Shown piece by piece: positions 43,179 to 55,518 of a stretch of DNA of 64,000 nucleotides. The stretch's first letter is position 1; each line of letters starts with the position of its first letter. This stretch comes from Myxococcales bacterium (GTDB lineage Bacteria; Myxococcota; Bradymonadia; UBA7976; UBA1532), in contig JACKDM010000010.1 in assembly GCA_020633515.1 (NCBI GenBank), positions 42,342 to 106,341 of the forward strand, in the 5' to 3' direction. The position numbers and the translations under genes are program-made. Under the pieces are notes generated by a model. The model was not told the DNA's origin and searched no databases. It worked only from the letters and a program-made list of their open reading frames with translations.

Positions 43179-43802
43179 CTATTCGACCGGCTCGATCGGG
43201 TGCTCGGGGTGGTCGATCCCGCCGCGATCGGCGAGCTCGTCGGTCGCGCGGATCAACCAGCGTCGGGGCAGGAGCGCGTGCGCGAAGAGGGTGACCGCCG
43301 AGACGAGGTGCAAGAGCGCGGCGACGTGGAAGCCCTCGGCCGGCGGCAGGGTGACGACGCCCTCGGGGCGCAGCACCTCGAAGCCGTGGGCGCGATCCTC
43401 CCAGAGCACGCCGGAGAGGCCGAGGCCGACGAGGAGCACCGTGAGCACGACGACCCGACCGAGCGAGCCGCCGTGGTAGTAGTTGAAGAAGTAGCCGCGC
43501 AGGAAGACGGCGAGGCAGAGGTAGAGGCCGAGGGGCAGGTGCCAGTCGGGCGCGGCGCGGGCGCGCATCGAGAGCACGACGAGCACGGCGGCGACGGCGA
43601 GCAAGGTGACGCAGACGAGGTTGGCCGGGTCGAAGAAGGTCCAGCCGAAGACGCCCTCGATGCCGCGCGGGCCGAGCTTCTTGATCCGCGGCGGCTTGGG
43701 CGCGGCGGCGGGCGCGGGCTCGGCGGGCGCGGGCTCGGCGGGCGCGGCGCGCGCGCGGGCTCGCCGGGCGCGGGCTCGGATGGCGGCGGGGGCGCGGTCA
43801 TG
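43179..43802 (-). pseudogene. Four-helix membrane protein with a frame break in a (GC)n run
   Basis: The ATG at 43802 begins TAPPPPSEPAPGEPARA, a Pro/Ala-rich start, but the membrane part (FGWTFFDPANLVCVTLLAV, HLPLGLYLCLAVFLRGYFFNYYHGG, VVVLTVLLVGLGLSGVLW, LLHLVSAVTLFAHALLP) ending at 43179 is in another frame. The switch falls in the dinucleotide run GCGCGCGCG at about 43744-43756; removing one GC unit (two bases) would join the two frames. Without that, the membrane part has no credible start codon. It might be slipped-strand switching, decay, or a sequence error. The family is not recognised. Confidence 0.6.
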
Positions 43803-43908
43803 CGCGCAGGATGCCCGAGCCGCCCCCGCCGTCGAGCCCGCCGGGCCGCGGCGACGACCAGGCAGCCGGCGCGGTGGCGAGCGGGCGCGCGCATCGGCCG
43901 GAGACACG

Positions 43909-45082
43909 ATGAGCGACCCGCAGCCCGCGCCCGGTCGCGACGCGCCGCCCGCCCGACGCCCGGCCGCGACGACCCGCGAAGCGACCCCGCCGCCCGCCGC
44001 GCCAACGCCCGCCGCGCCACCGCCCGCCGCGCCACCGCCCGCCGCGCCCGCCGCCACCACCGAGCCGCCCACCACCGAGCCGCCCACCACCGCCGCGCTG
44101 CGCTCGCCGCGCTCGCCGTCGCGCTCCCCGGCCTCTACACCCTCGCCGTCGCGCAGCTCACCCCGCCCGACCCCATGCTCCGCGCCTGGCTCGGCGGCGC
44201 CATCGTGCCCGACCGCCTCGCCGCCGAGCCCTGGCGCCTCGCGACCGCGCCGCTGTTGCACCTCGAGTGGGGCCACCTGCTCCCCGCCGCGCTCATCATG
44301 GCCGCGCTCGTCGCCGCGCTCACCCGCGCGCCCGGCGCCCGCGCTGCGGTCACCATCGCCGCCGCCTCGGCCGTCGTCGGCGGGCTCGCGCGAGCGCCTG
44401 GGTCGCGCTCGGCTGGGCGCTCGGCGCCTCGGGCGCGATGTTCGGCCTCATCGGCGCATGGGCGGCGACGCGGCCGGCGGCCCGCGCGGCGCTCGCGCTC
44501 GCGGCGGCCGCGGCGTGGGCGGCGTTCGGCCCCGGTGACGCCGCCGCGCACCTCGCCGGGCTCGCCACCGGCGCCGCGCTCGCCCCGCTCACCCGCCGCT
44601 GGCCCCTCATCGGGCGCGTCGGCGCCCCCCTCGTCGCCGTTGTCTGGATCACCGCGCTCGCGCTCGCCGCTCGCCACGGCGCCGCCGCCGGCACCGCCGG
44701 CGAGACCCGCGCCGCGCGCGTCGGCGCCGCCGAGATCGCGGTCCCGCGCGACTACAGCGCCGGCGTCCCGGTCGCGCCCTGCGCCGAGGCGGTCACCGAC
44801 GGCCTCCTCTCGATCTGCGCGATCGACGCCCCCGACGCCGCCGCGGCCGAAGCGGCGCTGCGAGCCGCCGGCCACGTCCCGGAGCGCGGCGCCGGCGGCG
44901 GCGGTGACTTCTTCCTCACCGCGCGCCCGCCGGGCGTCGGCGTCGTCATCGTGCGCCGCGCGCCGGGCGGCCCCACCGTCTTCGTACACGCGCTCTCCGC
45001 GCCCGCGCTCGCCCACCGCGCCGCCGTCGTCGACGCGATCGTGAAGCTCTCGCCGCCCGCCTCGTCGCCGCCCCGCCGCTGA
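43909..45082 (+). pseudogene. Rhomboid-family intramembrane serine protease, frame broken twice
   Basis: The ATG at 43909 has GGAG upstream and encodes a Pro/Ala/Thr-rich N-terminus (residues 1-60). The first membrane helices (ALAVALPGLYTLAVAQL, HLEWGHLLPAALIMAALVAAL) are in a second frame from about 44095, and the catalytic part is in a third from about 44390. GASGAMFGLIGAW has the GxSG serine (codon near 44430) and DAAAHLAGLATGAAL the catalytic His (near 44550). A C-terminal soluble domain with three or more Cys/acidic segments ends at 45082. Both frame breaks lie in G/C runs. All motifs are intact, so the protein may be functional and the breaks artefactual. Confidence 0.65.
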
Positions 45083-45174
45083 CGGCGCCGCATCGATCAT
45101 GGCGCCGCTGTCCCATCGGGGGCATACTTCGCGGCGGAAACAGCGGGCGCCGCCCGGCGCCGGGAGGAAGCAAG

Positions 45175-45843
45175 ATGTTCACTCGCTCCGCGCTCATCGG
45201 CGCCCTGCTCATCGGCCTCGCCGGTCTGCCGACCGTCGCCTCGGCCGACGAGCCGACCACCAAGTCGAAGACCACCACCAAGGGCAAGACCACGGCCGGC
45301 AAGGCGAAGACGCCGGTCAAGGGCAAGACCGCGACCGGGCAGACCAAGACGAAGCGCAAGCTCAAGCGCCGCACCGCCACCGCCGCGACCCCGGCCGAGG
45401 CGGCGTCGGCCAAGGACGCGCTCAAAGAGACCAACAAGCTGCTCGCGCAGGCCCGCGCCCAGGTCAAGGCGACGCAGAAGGGGCAGGAGGCGTTCCGTCA
45501 GGCCGTCGTCAACCAGAAGGCGGCGCGGGCGGCGCTCAAGAAGAACAAGGCCGACGTCGCGATGCACCTGACCACCCAGGCGCGCGCCTCGGCCAACCTC
45601 GCGATCGCCGAGGCCACCGGCGTCGCCGCGCCCGCCGCCGCCCCGCCCGCACCCGCCGCTCCGGTCGCCGCCGCCGCCGCCGCCGCCCCGGTCGCCGCCG
45701 CCGTCGCCGCTGACGAGGCCGCCGACGAGGTCGAAGAGGTCGACGAGGTCGCCGACGACGCGCAGGCCTTCGTCGACGAGGCCGACAAGACCACCGCCAC
45801 CGCCGACAAGGTCGCCGACGAGCCCGAGGTTGAGGACATGTGA
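45175..45843 (+). CDS. Exported Lys/Ala-rich protein
   Basis: This is 222 aa from ATG 45175 with GGGAGGAAG upstream. A signal peptide ends VASA (about residue 24). The mature start is a very basic Thr/Lys/Gly stretch (KSKTTTKGKTTAGKAKTPVK and following), similar in composition to histone H1 tails, then a helical segment, an Ala/Pro region and an acidic Val/Asp/Glu tail. It contains no Cys. Such charge-segregated composition could bind DNA or anionic envelope polymers; this is inference only. Confidence 0.75.
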   Translation: MFTRSALIGALLIGLAGLPTVASADEPTTKSKTTTKGKTTAGKAKTPVKGKTATGQTKTKRKLKRRTATAATPAEAASAKDALKETNKLLAQARAQVKATQKGQEAFRQAVVNQKAARAALKKNKADVAMHLTTQARASANLAIAEATGVAAPAAAPPAPAAPVAAAAAAAPVAAAVAADEAADEVEEVDEVADDAQAFVDEADKTTATADKVADEPEVEDM

Positions 45844-45844
45844 A

Positions 45845-45874
45845 CCGCAGGGCGGCCGGATGAGCACGGCGAAC
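45845..45874 (+). repeat. Partial copy of the dispersed hairpin repeat
   Basis: These 30 bases (beginning CCGCAGGGCGGCCGGATGAG) duplicate the last third of the full repeat that follows at 45881. The locus thus carries about one and a third units in tandem. Confidence 0.6.
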
Positions 45875-45880
45875 AGCAGC

Positions 45881-45993
45881 GCCGAGCGCAAGGAGGCCGT
45901 CCGGCCAGAGCCGGACGGGTCGCAGCGAGGAGGAGGGCTCCGCCCGACGACGCTGCGGAGATCCCGCCCGCAGGGCGGCCGGATGAGCACGGC
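45881..45993 (+). repeat. Dispersed three-hairpin intergenic repeat, copy B
   Basis: This aligns end to end with 18883-18998. Stems: CCGTCCGGC/GCCGGACGG (45897-45905 with 45910-45918, loop CAGA), GGGC/GCCC (45935-45938 with 45942-45945, loop TCC) and CCGCCC/GGGCGG (45964-45969 with 45973-45978, loop GCA). Relative to copy A the first stem has base changes on both arms that keep pairing. It lies between two plus-strand genes. Confidence 0.75.
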
Positions 45994-46070
45994 AGCAGTC
46001 ATCCGGGCGCTGTTTGCGCTCACCCCCCGCCGCAGGCGATGCTGACCGGGTCGAAGCCCCCGAGGTCCCC

Positions 46071-46511
46071 ATGACGCCCGCCCGCGCCCTCGCCCTCGCC
46101 GCCCTCGCCGCCCTCGCCGGCTGCGACGACGACGCCTCCCCCGACACCCCCGCCCCGCGCTCCGAGGCGCTCGCCGGCGCCGAAGCCACCGGCGCCGCGC
46201 TCACCGTCCGCATCGAGCAGGCGACCCCCGACCCCCCGATCCGCAGCGACCGCAACACCTGGCGCCTCCGCGTCCTCGACGCCGACGGCGCCCCGCTCGA
46301 CGGCTGCGCGATCGAGGTCGAGCCCACCATGCCCGCCCACGGCCACGGCACCACCCCCGCGCCCACCGTCACCGCCGTCGACGGCGAGACCGGCCTCTAC
46401 GAAGCCCGCCCGCTCAACCTCTTCATGCCCGGCGAGTGGCACATCGCCGTCCGCCCCACCTGCGGCTCGGCGACCGACGAGATCGTCTTCGTCGTCCCCA
46501 TCCAGAGCTGA
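46071..46511 (+). CDS. YtkA/FixH-like lipoprotein
   Basis: This is 146 aa from ATG 46071; an upstream start would run through the hairpin repeat. The signal has lipobox LAGC. The mature part is an immunoglobulin-like beta domain: NTWRLRVLDADGAPLDGCAIEVEP, then MPAHGHGT (the MPxHGHG motif of the YtkA-like group), GLYEARPLNLFMPGEWHIAV and a closing FVVP. YtkA/FixH-like domains are often linked to copper or cytochrome oxidase biogenesis. It precedes the ABC ATPase gene by six bases, so the two are likely co-transcribed. Confidence 0.8.
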   Translation: MTPARALALAALAALAGCDDDASPDTPAPRSEALAGAEATGAALTVRIEQATPDPPIRSDRNTWRLRVLDADGAPLDGCAIEVEPTMPAHGHGTTPAPTVTAVDGETGLYEARPLNLFMPGEWHIAVRPTCGSATDEIVFVVPIQS

Positions 46512-46517
46512 GGCGCC

Positions 46518-47270
<753 letters not shown>

Positions 47271-47314
47271 CACCCGCCGAACCCGTCGCCGCCGCGCCGC
47301 GCGCCCGCTGCCGC

Positions 47315-48511
47315 CTACTTCTTCTCGACCGCCTCACCCGCCGCCGGCGCCCCGAACTTCGGCTGCGGGATCTTGCCCTGGTTGGCCGCATACCACTCGC
47401 GCGCCTTCTCCACCGCCGCCTGCCGCGCCTGCTTCTGGTCGCGCCCCCGCGGCGTGCAGTCGAACTTCGCGTCGACCGTGTCGGTGAGCACGTCGATCGC
47501 CCGCAGCGCCACCACGTCGACCCGCCCGCCCGTCTCCGGTCGGAAGCGCCGGCTCCCCGGCTGCCCGCTCAGGTCGCGGTAGCCATCCACCTTGCGCGTC
47601 GACTTCGCGCCGTCCTCGATGAGCTTCATCAGCGCGTGCACCGCCGGCAGGTACTTCACCTCGGCGAGCAACTCCGCCGCGCTCGCGCGCACATACGGCG
47701 CCTCGTCCCCGAGCGCGCCCATCAGCCGCTCGCGCAGCCGGTCGTCGGCCTTCTTGCCCGCGAGCGCCACCGCCACCCGCAGCGCCTCGGCGCGCACCGC
47801 TGCCTCGGGGTGCTTGGCGAGCCGCAGCGCCTTCGCCTCGATGGTCTTCGCCTCGGGCATGCCCGGGTAGCCCGCCTGCGCGAACGCGTACAGCGTCGCC
47901 GCGAGGATGTGCGGCGCCTTGTCGTCGAGCAGCGGCAAGAGCGCGCGCACGACCCGCTCCTTGATCGGGCCCTGCGTCTGCCGGGCGGTCGAGAAGTCGC
48001 GCACGTTGTAGACGGCCTCGATCGCGGCGAGGCGATCGGCCTCGTTCGGCGAGGCGAGCATCTTGAGGACCGCGTCGAGCACGCCGGCGTCGGGCTTCGC
48101 GCCGCCGAGCGGCAGGCGGGCGGCGCGCAGCGCCTCGTTGCGCACCCGGCCCTCGCTGTCGGCGAGGCGGGCGCCCACGACCTTGACGTAGTCGGCGTTC
48201 ATCGCGGGGCGGCGGGCGTTGTTGCGCGGCTCGCGGCGCCAGGTGTAGGCGAGCGCGCGCAGCGCGGCGGCGACGACCGTCGGATCGGTCGAGCTCGCGG
48301 CGAGGTGGAGGAAGGCGCGGCCGTGGTCGGGGTTGCGCTCGTCGGCGCCGACGAAGCGGCCGTCGCGCATCCGGCCGACGAGCGCGTCGGCGAGCGCGAC
48401 CTCGTCGGCGGTGGCGGGCTTCTGCATCGGGACCGGCGCCGGCGCCGCGAGCGCGAGGCCGGCCGGGAGGGCGGTGAGCAGGGCGAGGGCGAAGAGAGCG
48501 GCGCGGCGCAT
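47315..48511 (-). CDS. Exported HEAT-repeat protein
   Basis: This is 398 aa from ATG 48511. A signal peptide ends ALAAP (about residue 22). Most of the protein is HEAT/armadillo-like helical pairs (VVAALRALAYTWRREP-type, VLDAVLKMLASPNEADRLAAIEAVY, APHILAATLYAFAQAGYPG, APYVRASAAELLAEVKYLPAV). The last 100 residues carry the SGQPGSRRFRPE loop and two Cys. It is likely a periplasmic scaffold. It lies 65 bases downstream of clpA and may be its own unit. Confidence 0.82.
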   Translation of the reverse strand: MRRAALFALALLTALPAGLALAAPAPVPMQKPATADEVALADALVGRMRDGRFVGADERNPDHGRAFLHLAASSTDPTVVAAALRALAYTWRREPRNNARRPAMNADYVKVVGARLADSEGRVRNEALRAARLPLGGAKPDAGVLDAVLKMLASPNEADRLAAIEAVYNVRDFSTARQTQGPIKERVVRALLPLLDDKAPHILAATLYAFAQAGYPGMPEAKTIEAKALRLAKHPEAAVRAEALRVAVALAGKKADDRLRERLMGALGDEAPYVRASAAELLAEVKYLPAVHALMKLIEDGAKSTRKVDGYRDLSGQPGSRRFRPETGGRVDVVALRAIDVLTDTVDAKFDCTPRGRDQKQARQAAVEKAREWYAANQGKIPQPKFGAPAAGEAVEKK

Positions 48512-48575
48512 GGGCTTCTCCTTGTCGGTCAGCGGGCCGGCGAGGGGGCCATGGTGGGCGGCGCTCCGGGCGCTG

Positions 48576-51014
<2,439 letters not shown>

Positions 51015-51017
51015 GGT

Positions 51018-51371
51018 TCACTCGTCCTCTTCCCGACCGTCGTCATCGGGCTCCACGGTGAGCTTGAGGGGCATCTCGAACTGGCGGGCGAGCGACTCGA
51101 CCTGCGCCTTCTTGGTGCGGGCGACGTCGTAGGTGTAGATGCCGGCGATGCCTTTGCCCTTGGTGTGGATCTGGAGCATCAGGGTGGTCGCCTCGGTGCT
51201 GGTCTTGTGGAAGAAGCGCATCAGCACCGAGACGACGAAGTCGCGGGTGGTGTAGTCGTCGTTGTGGAAGACCACCCGGTAGAGCGGGGGCCGCTTGAGG
51301 CGGCGGCGGGTGAGGACCTGGGTCTTCTCTTCCCGGTCGGTCCGCGGTGGCTTGCGATCGTCTTTGCTCAC
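51018..51371 (-). CDS. clpS: ClpS adaptor protein
   Basis: This is 117 aa from GTG 51371, preferred over GTG 51389 because AGAGGA lies six bases before it. It delivers N-degron substrates to ClpA. The core is intact: PPLYRVVFHNDDYTTRDFVV (Asn-Asp-Asp motif), HKTSTEATTLMLQIHTKGKG, and AGIYTYDVARTKKAQV (the Tyr/Asp/Val segment). A charged N-terminal tail and acidic end are normal. It is in an operon with clpA, the usual arrangement. Confidence 0.95.
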   Translation of the reverse strand: MSKDDRKPPRTDREEKTQVLTRRRLKRPPLYRVVFHNDDYTTRDFVVSVLMRFFHKTSTEATTLMLQIHTKGKGIAGIYTYDVARTKKAQVESLARQFEMPLKLTVEPDDDGREEDE

Positions 51372-51487
51372 GGCTGGTCCTCTGGGCACCGATGGCTTCG
51401 GGTCAACCCGGGCGGGGCGCTACCTGTCGAAGGATACCGCGCCGCGAGAGGGGGTTGCGCCTCGGCGACGGCGCCCGGTCGCTCGGC

Positions 51488-52603
51488 TCAGAAGGTGCCC
51501 ACGAGCCCGGTGTGCAGCATGTGCGCGTCGGGGAAGTCGGTGAAGCGCCAGTACTCGTAGTTGAGCTTGAGCTTGATGCCGGTGGTGGGCACGAGGTTCA
51601 CCCCGGCGGTCGCGCGGCCGATCCCGGAGTCGGTCGACGCGAGCGGCGAGCCGACGAGGAGCGGGCCGGCGCGGCGGAAGCCGTCGGCGCGCACGAGCCA
51701 CTCGACGTAGGTGTTCAGCGGGCCGTCGAGCTGGAGGTAGAAGCCCTCGCGCTGCACGAAGAGGTCGCGCAGCCGCTGCTGGTAGCGCTCGGGGGTGTCG
51801 GGGATCGCGGTGCGGCGGAACATCGCCTCGCCGCGCACGTTGAGGCGGCCGATCCGGGTGTAGAGGTCGACGCCGGCGAGCAGGTAGTCGAGCTCATCGT
51901 CTTCGTCGTAGCGGCCATACATCGCGCTGATCCCGATCGCGAACCAGCGCACGGCGGCGATGGGGAGCTCGGGGAACGCGAGCGTGAGCCGGCCGCCGAC
52001 CGCGGGGGTGCGGTTGTTGTCGGCGTAGAAGACCTGTCGGCTCTGCACGAAGTCGAGGTCGCCGGCCGCGGCGCTGCCCTTGAGGCCGGCGACCGCATAG
52101 GCGTTGTAGGCGAGCTCGACCGCGTCGGCGCGGAAGGTGCCGTAGAGCTCGACGCCGTTGTCGGGGTAGGGCTCGGGCAGCACCGCGAGGTTGAACGCCG
52201 ATCGGTAGAGCATGCGCCCCATCTCGTAGGGCAGCGGCTTGGTCGCCGAGCGGTGGTTGGCGGCGTCGTGGCGCAGGTAGAACTCGCCGAACGGCACCGG
52301 GAAGCGGCCGAAGCGCACGCTGAAGCGGTCGTCGACGTACCAGTCGACATAGGCCATGTCGGCGGTGAAGTCGTGGCAGCCGTAGCAGATCTTGGCGCTG
52401 GCCGAGACGCTGTCGGTGACGTCGGCGACGACCTTGAACGCGGCCTCGGCGTTGAACCCGCGCAGGGTGCCGCCGAGCGCGGCGTCGTCGTCGGTGCCCT
52501 CGGCGCCGAAGAGGCTCGGGTGGTGGAGGTACACGCTGCCGGCGACGTTGACGTCGCCGAAGAGGCCGGCCACGAGCGAGAGCGCGAGCAGCGGCGCGAT
52601 CAT
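51488..52603 (-). CDS. Porin-like outer-membrane beta-barrel with an internal CxxCH haem motif
   Basis: This is 371 aa from ATG 52603, which overlaps the preceding TGA as ATGA. A short signal peptide (residues 1-15) is followed by alternating strands (SVRFGRFPVPFGEFYLRHDA, GGRLTLAFPELPIAAVRWFA, GIKLKLNYEYWRFTDF) and the terminal Phe of a barrel protein (LVGTF). In the first third is ICYGCHDFTADMAYVDWYV, a CxxCH that would bind haem c if exposed to the periplasm. It is the last gene of an operon with two cytochrome-like lipoproteins and a kinase, so electron transfer across the outer membrane is a reasonable hypothesis. Confidence 0.8.
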   Translation of the reverse strand: MIAPLLALSLVAGLFGDVNVAGSVYLHHPSLFGAEGTDDDAALGGTLRGFNAEAAFKVVADVTDSVSASAKICYGCHDFTADMAYVDWYVDDRFSVRFGRFPVPFGEFYLRHDAANHRSATKPLPYEMGRMLYRSAFNLAVLPEPYPDNGVELYGTFRADAVELAYNAYAVAGLKGSAAAGDLDFVQSRQVFYADNNRTPAVGGRLTLAFPELPIAAVRWFAIGISAMYGRYDEDDELDYLLAGVDLYTRIGRLNVRGEAMFRRTAIPDTPERYQQRLRDLFVQREGFYLQLDGPLNTYVEWLVRADGFRRAGPLLVGSPLASTDSGIGRATAGVNLVPTTGIKLKLNYEYWRFTDFPDAHMLHTGLVGTF

Positions 52604-52917
52604 GGCCCGCCCTCCCGGCGGTGGTGGTGGTACTCGAGGAACGCCACGATCGCGCGCTGGTCGCGCTCGTCGATGCCGGCGCCGGGGTGGCGCGCCATGC
52701 GGCGCACGTAGGTGTCCCAGCCGCCCTCGGCGACGCGGGCGTTGATCGGGCGCTCGAGGCCGTGGCAGCGGCTGCACCGGGTCTCGAAGACGGCGTAGTT
52801 GGCCTGCATCGCGGGCGGATAGCCCGAGACGTCGATCGTGTCGGGCGCCGATCCGCAGGCGAGGACGCCGAGCGCGATGGCGAGTGGCGCCGCGAGCGCG
52901 AGCAGGGCGCGAGTCAC
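52600..52917 (-). CDS. Small c-type cytochrome lipoprotein
   Basis: This is 105 aa from GTG 52917, which overlaps the TGA of the upstream gene as GTGA. The signal has lipobox LGVLAC (Cys at about 21). The mature domain is a single-haem type: FETRCSRCHGLERPINARV has CxxCH, and a Met ligand is available in VRRMARHPGAGID. The ending FLEYHHHRREGGP is His-rich. It is likely a periplasmic or outer-membrane electron carrier, probably partner of the adjacent barrel protein. Confidence 0.85.
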   Translation of the reverse strand: MTRALLALAAPLAIALGVLACGSAPDTIDVSGYPPAMQANYAVFETRCSRCHGLERPINARVAEGGWDTYVRRMARHPGAGIDERDQRAIVAFLEYHHHRREGGP

Positions 52918-53450
52918 GGGGGCGCTCCTTCTGCGATCCAGTCGATGATGAGCTGTCGATCGGGCGCGCTGAGCGGCGCGAGCCCGCGGGGCATCGGCTC
53001 GCCGAACGCGGGCATGCCGCTGATCTTGCCGACCATGAAGCTCTGGCAGGGGTCGCCGGGCACGACGTCCTGCGCGCCACCCTGCCGGCCGCCGGCGAGG
53101 ATCTTGTCGCGGTCGCGCAGGTCGAGGCCGCCGAGGATCTGGCCGCTGCCGCCGGGGGTGGTGTGGCAGCTACAGAACTGGCCGAAGACCCGGCCGCGCA
53201 CGTCGGCGAAGGTGACGGGGACGGCGGGGTCGCTGTCGACGATGTCGCAGGGCGGCGCGGCGTCGGCGTCGCTGTCGGGGCCGGCGTCGGCGGCGGGGAG
53301 CGGCTCGAAGGGCGGCGGGCCGACGCGGTCGGGGCCGATGGCGGGGTCGAGCTCACCGCAGCCGGCGAGCGCGAGCAGCGCGGTGAGCGTGGCGAAGCGC
53401 GTGAGCGCGGCGGCGTGCAGGCCGTGCGCCCGGCGGCGCGGGCGGCTCAC
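52914..53450 (-). CDS. Cytochrome-like lipoprotein with an atypical CSCH site
   Basis: This is 178 aa from GTG 53450, which overlaps the kinase TGA as GTGA. The signal has lipobox ALAGC, then a Pro/Ala/Asp spacer. FADVRGRVFGQFCSCHTTPGG resembles the haem-attachment region of c-type cytochromes found in related lipoproteins but has C-S-C-H, one residue short of CxxCH; it may be a variant site or non-functional. GLDLRDRDKILAGG, DPCQSFMVGKISG and RGLAPLSAPDRQLIIDWIAEGA match the rest of that cytochrome fold. It is in an operon with the second cytochrome and the barrel protein. Confidence 0.78.
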   Translation of the reverse strand: MSRPRRRAHGLHAAALTRFATLTALLALAGCGELDPAIGPDRVGPPPFEPLPAADAGPDSDADAAPPCDIVDSDPAVPVTFADVRGRVFGQFCSCHTTPGGSGQILGGLDLRDRDKILAGGRQGGAQDVVPGDPCQSFMVGKISGMPAFGEPMPRGLAPLSAPDRQLIIDWIAEGAPP

Positions 53451-55427
53451 GGGGCCTCCATGCGCATCGGGAGCGCGACGCGGATGTCGCCGGTGTCGGG
53501 GCGGCGGGCGAGGCGGTTGATCTTGCGCAGCACCCGCTGGCCGCAGTCGGCGAGGACGCGGTCGCCCTCGCCTTCGAAGCCGCCGAAGAAGCCGTCGGCG
53601 TCGATGACGAAGCGCACGGTGGCGCGCTTGCCGGCGGCGGGGAGGCCGGCGGCGGCGACGCAGTCGCGGATGGCGGGGAAGGCGTCCTCGACGGTGCTGC
53701 GGATCCGGCCGGTGCTGGCGCCGCCGACGACCTGGAGCCCGCCGAAGCGGAGCGTGGGCGGCGCCAGGGGCGGCGGCGGCGCGGCGGGCTCGACGGGCGC
53801 GGGCGGCGGGTCGACGGCGGCGACGCGGGCCAGCTCGGACGCGGGCTCGACCGGCGGGGCTCGACGGGCGCGACGCGGGCGGGCTCGACCGGCGCGATGC
53901 GGGCGGGCTCGACCGGCGCGACGCGGGCGGCTCGACGGGCTCGGGCGAGGCGGGCGCGGGCGGCGTCGGGGGCGGCGGCGCCGCGCGGGCCGGGCGGGCC
54001 GGGCGGGGTCGCGGGCGCGCGGCGCGGCGGGCGGCAGGCGGCTGGCCGACGCGCGGGGCCGGCACCGCGGGGGCTGCGCCGGGGTCGGCGGCGGTGTCGT
54101 TGGCAGGCGCGCCGGTGTTGGCGGCCGCGCCGTTGCTGGCGGCCGCGCCGGTGTTGGCGGCCGCGCCGTTGCTGGCGGCCGCGCCGTTGTCGGCGGCTGC
54201 GCCGCTGTTGGCGGCCGCGCCGTTGTCGCCGGCCGCGCCGTTGTCGGCAGCCGCGCCGGTCTTGCCCGCGGCGTCCGCGCGGCAGCCGTCGGGTCCGCGC
54301 CCGCGGCGCTCGGATCCGCGCCGGCGTTCGCCGCGCCTGCCGCGCTCGGGTCGGCGCCGACCACGTCCGCCCCGACGCCCGGCGCCGCGCTCCCGGCCTC
54401 CCCCCGCCGGATCGACCGCGGGCGAGTACCCCACCCACAGCAGCGCCCCCGCCGCGAGCAGCGCCGCGGCGGCGACCGCCGCGAAGACCAGCCCTCGCCG
54501 CCCCGCGCGCCCGCCGGCGGTCGGGGCCGCGGCCACCGGCCGCTGCGCCGCGTCGAGCGCCTCGACGAAGTCGGCCACCTCCGGGTAGCGCGCCTCCGGG
54601 TCGCGGGCGAGCCCGCGCATCACCACCTCGACCATCGCCGACGGCACCGCCGGCCCCACCACCTCGCCGAGCGGCCGCGGCGCCGAGGTGAGCTGCGCCG
54701 CGATGAGCTGAAGCGCCGTCAGCCGCTCGAACGGCGAGTGCCCCGACAGCATCTCGTAGACCATCACCGCGAGCGCGTACTCGTCGGCCCGCCCGTCGAG
54801 CGGCCGCGCGAGCGCCTGCTCGGGCGCCATGTAGCCCGGCGTCCCGATCATCTGTCCGTCGCGGGTCAGGCGGGTGTCGGTGTCCTGGATGCTCTGCGCG
54901 ATCCCGAAGTCGAGGATGGTCACCCGCTCGTCGTCGCCGCGGCGCTCGACGAGCACGTTCTCCGGCTTGAGGTCGCGGTGTACGACGCCCGCCGCGTGCG
55001 CGTCGCGCAGCGCGTCGCCGATCTGCCGGGTGAGCCGCACCACCCGCTCGGGCGCCATCGGCGCCTCGGCGTCGACGAGCGCCTTGAGGTCGCGCCCGGC
55101 GATGAGCTTCATCACCACGAAGGGCCGGCCGTCCTCGGTGATGCCGAGGTCGTAGACGTCGATGATGTGCGGGTTGCCGAGCCGCGCCGCCGCCCGGGCC
55201 TCGCGGCGCAGGCGCTCCATGGCCTTGGGGTCGTGGGCGAGCGCGGGCGCGAGGAGCTTGATGGCGACCGCGCGGCCGAGCTCGACGTGCTCGGCGCGGA
55301 AGACCTGGCCCATGCCGCCGCCGCCGAGGCGCTCGCCGAGCACGTACGGCGTGCCGGGCAGCCGCTCGCCGGGGCGGGCGAGGATGATCGAGGCGGTCTT
55401 CTCTTGACGGTCGTCGGGTTCGTTCAC
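53447..55427 (-). CDS. Ser/Thr protein kinase with membrane helix and AgmX-like C-terminal domain, frame broken in its linker
   Basis: It begins at GTG 55427. Residues 1-280 form a complete kinase: LGERLGGGGMGQVFRAE, VAIKLLAP, GVVHRDLKPENVLV, ILDFGIAQ and GYMAPEQAL. A membrane helix (FAAVAAAALLAAGALLWVGY) follows, then a linker of NGAAA/DNGAA and VAPVEPA repeats in which the reading frame changes about four times (54400-53860). The C-terminal domain, in the frame ending at 53447, has IRDCVAAAGL, VRFVIDADGFFGGF, DCGQRVLRKIN and VALPMRM, like the AgmX/PglI C-terminal domain. The kinase and tail domains are both intact, so the breaks probably reflect indels in repetitive G/C-rich DNA. Confidence 0.8.
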
Positions 55428-55518
55428 CGGCGCAGGATACGGCGTGTCTTCGCGCGAGGCCAGCCGAGTGCGGCACGGGGATACCCGGGGGATTCGAGCG
55501 GGGCGGGCGGCGCGGCGC

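Noticed and set aside
45884..46023. Possible short proteins encoded by the hairpin repeat
   Set aside because: Several frames of the element are open in both copies, but the changes between copies preserve base pairing rather than amino acids.
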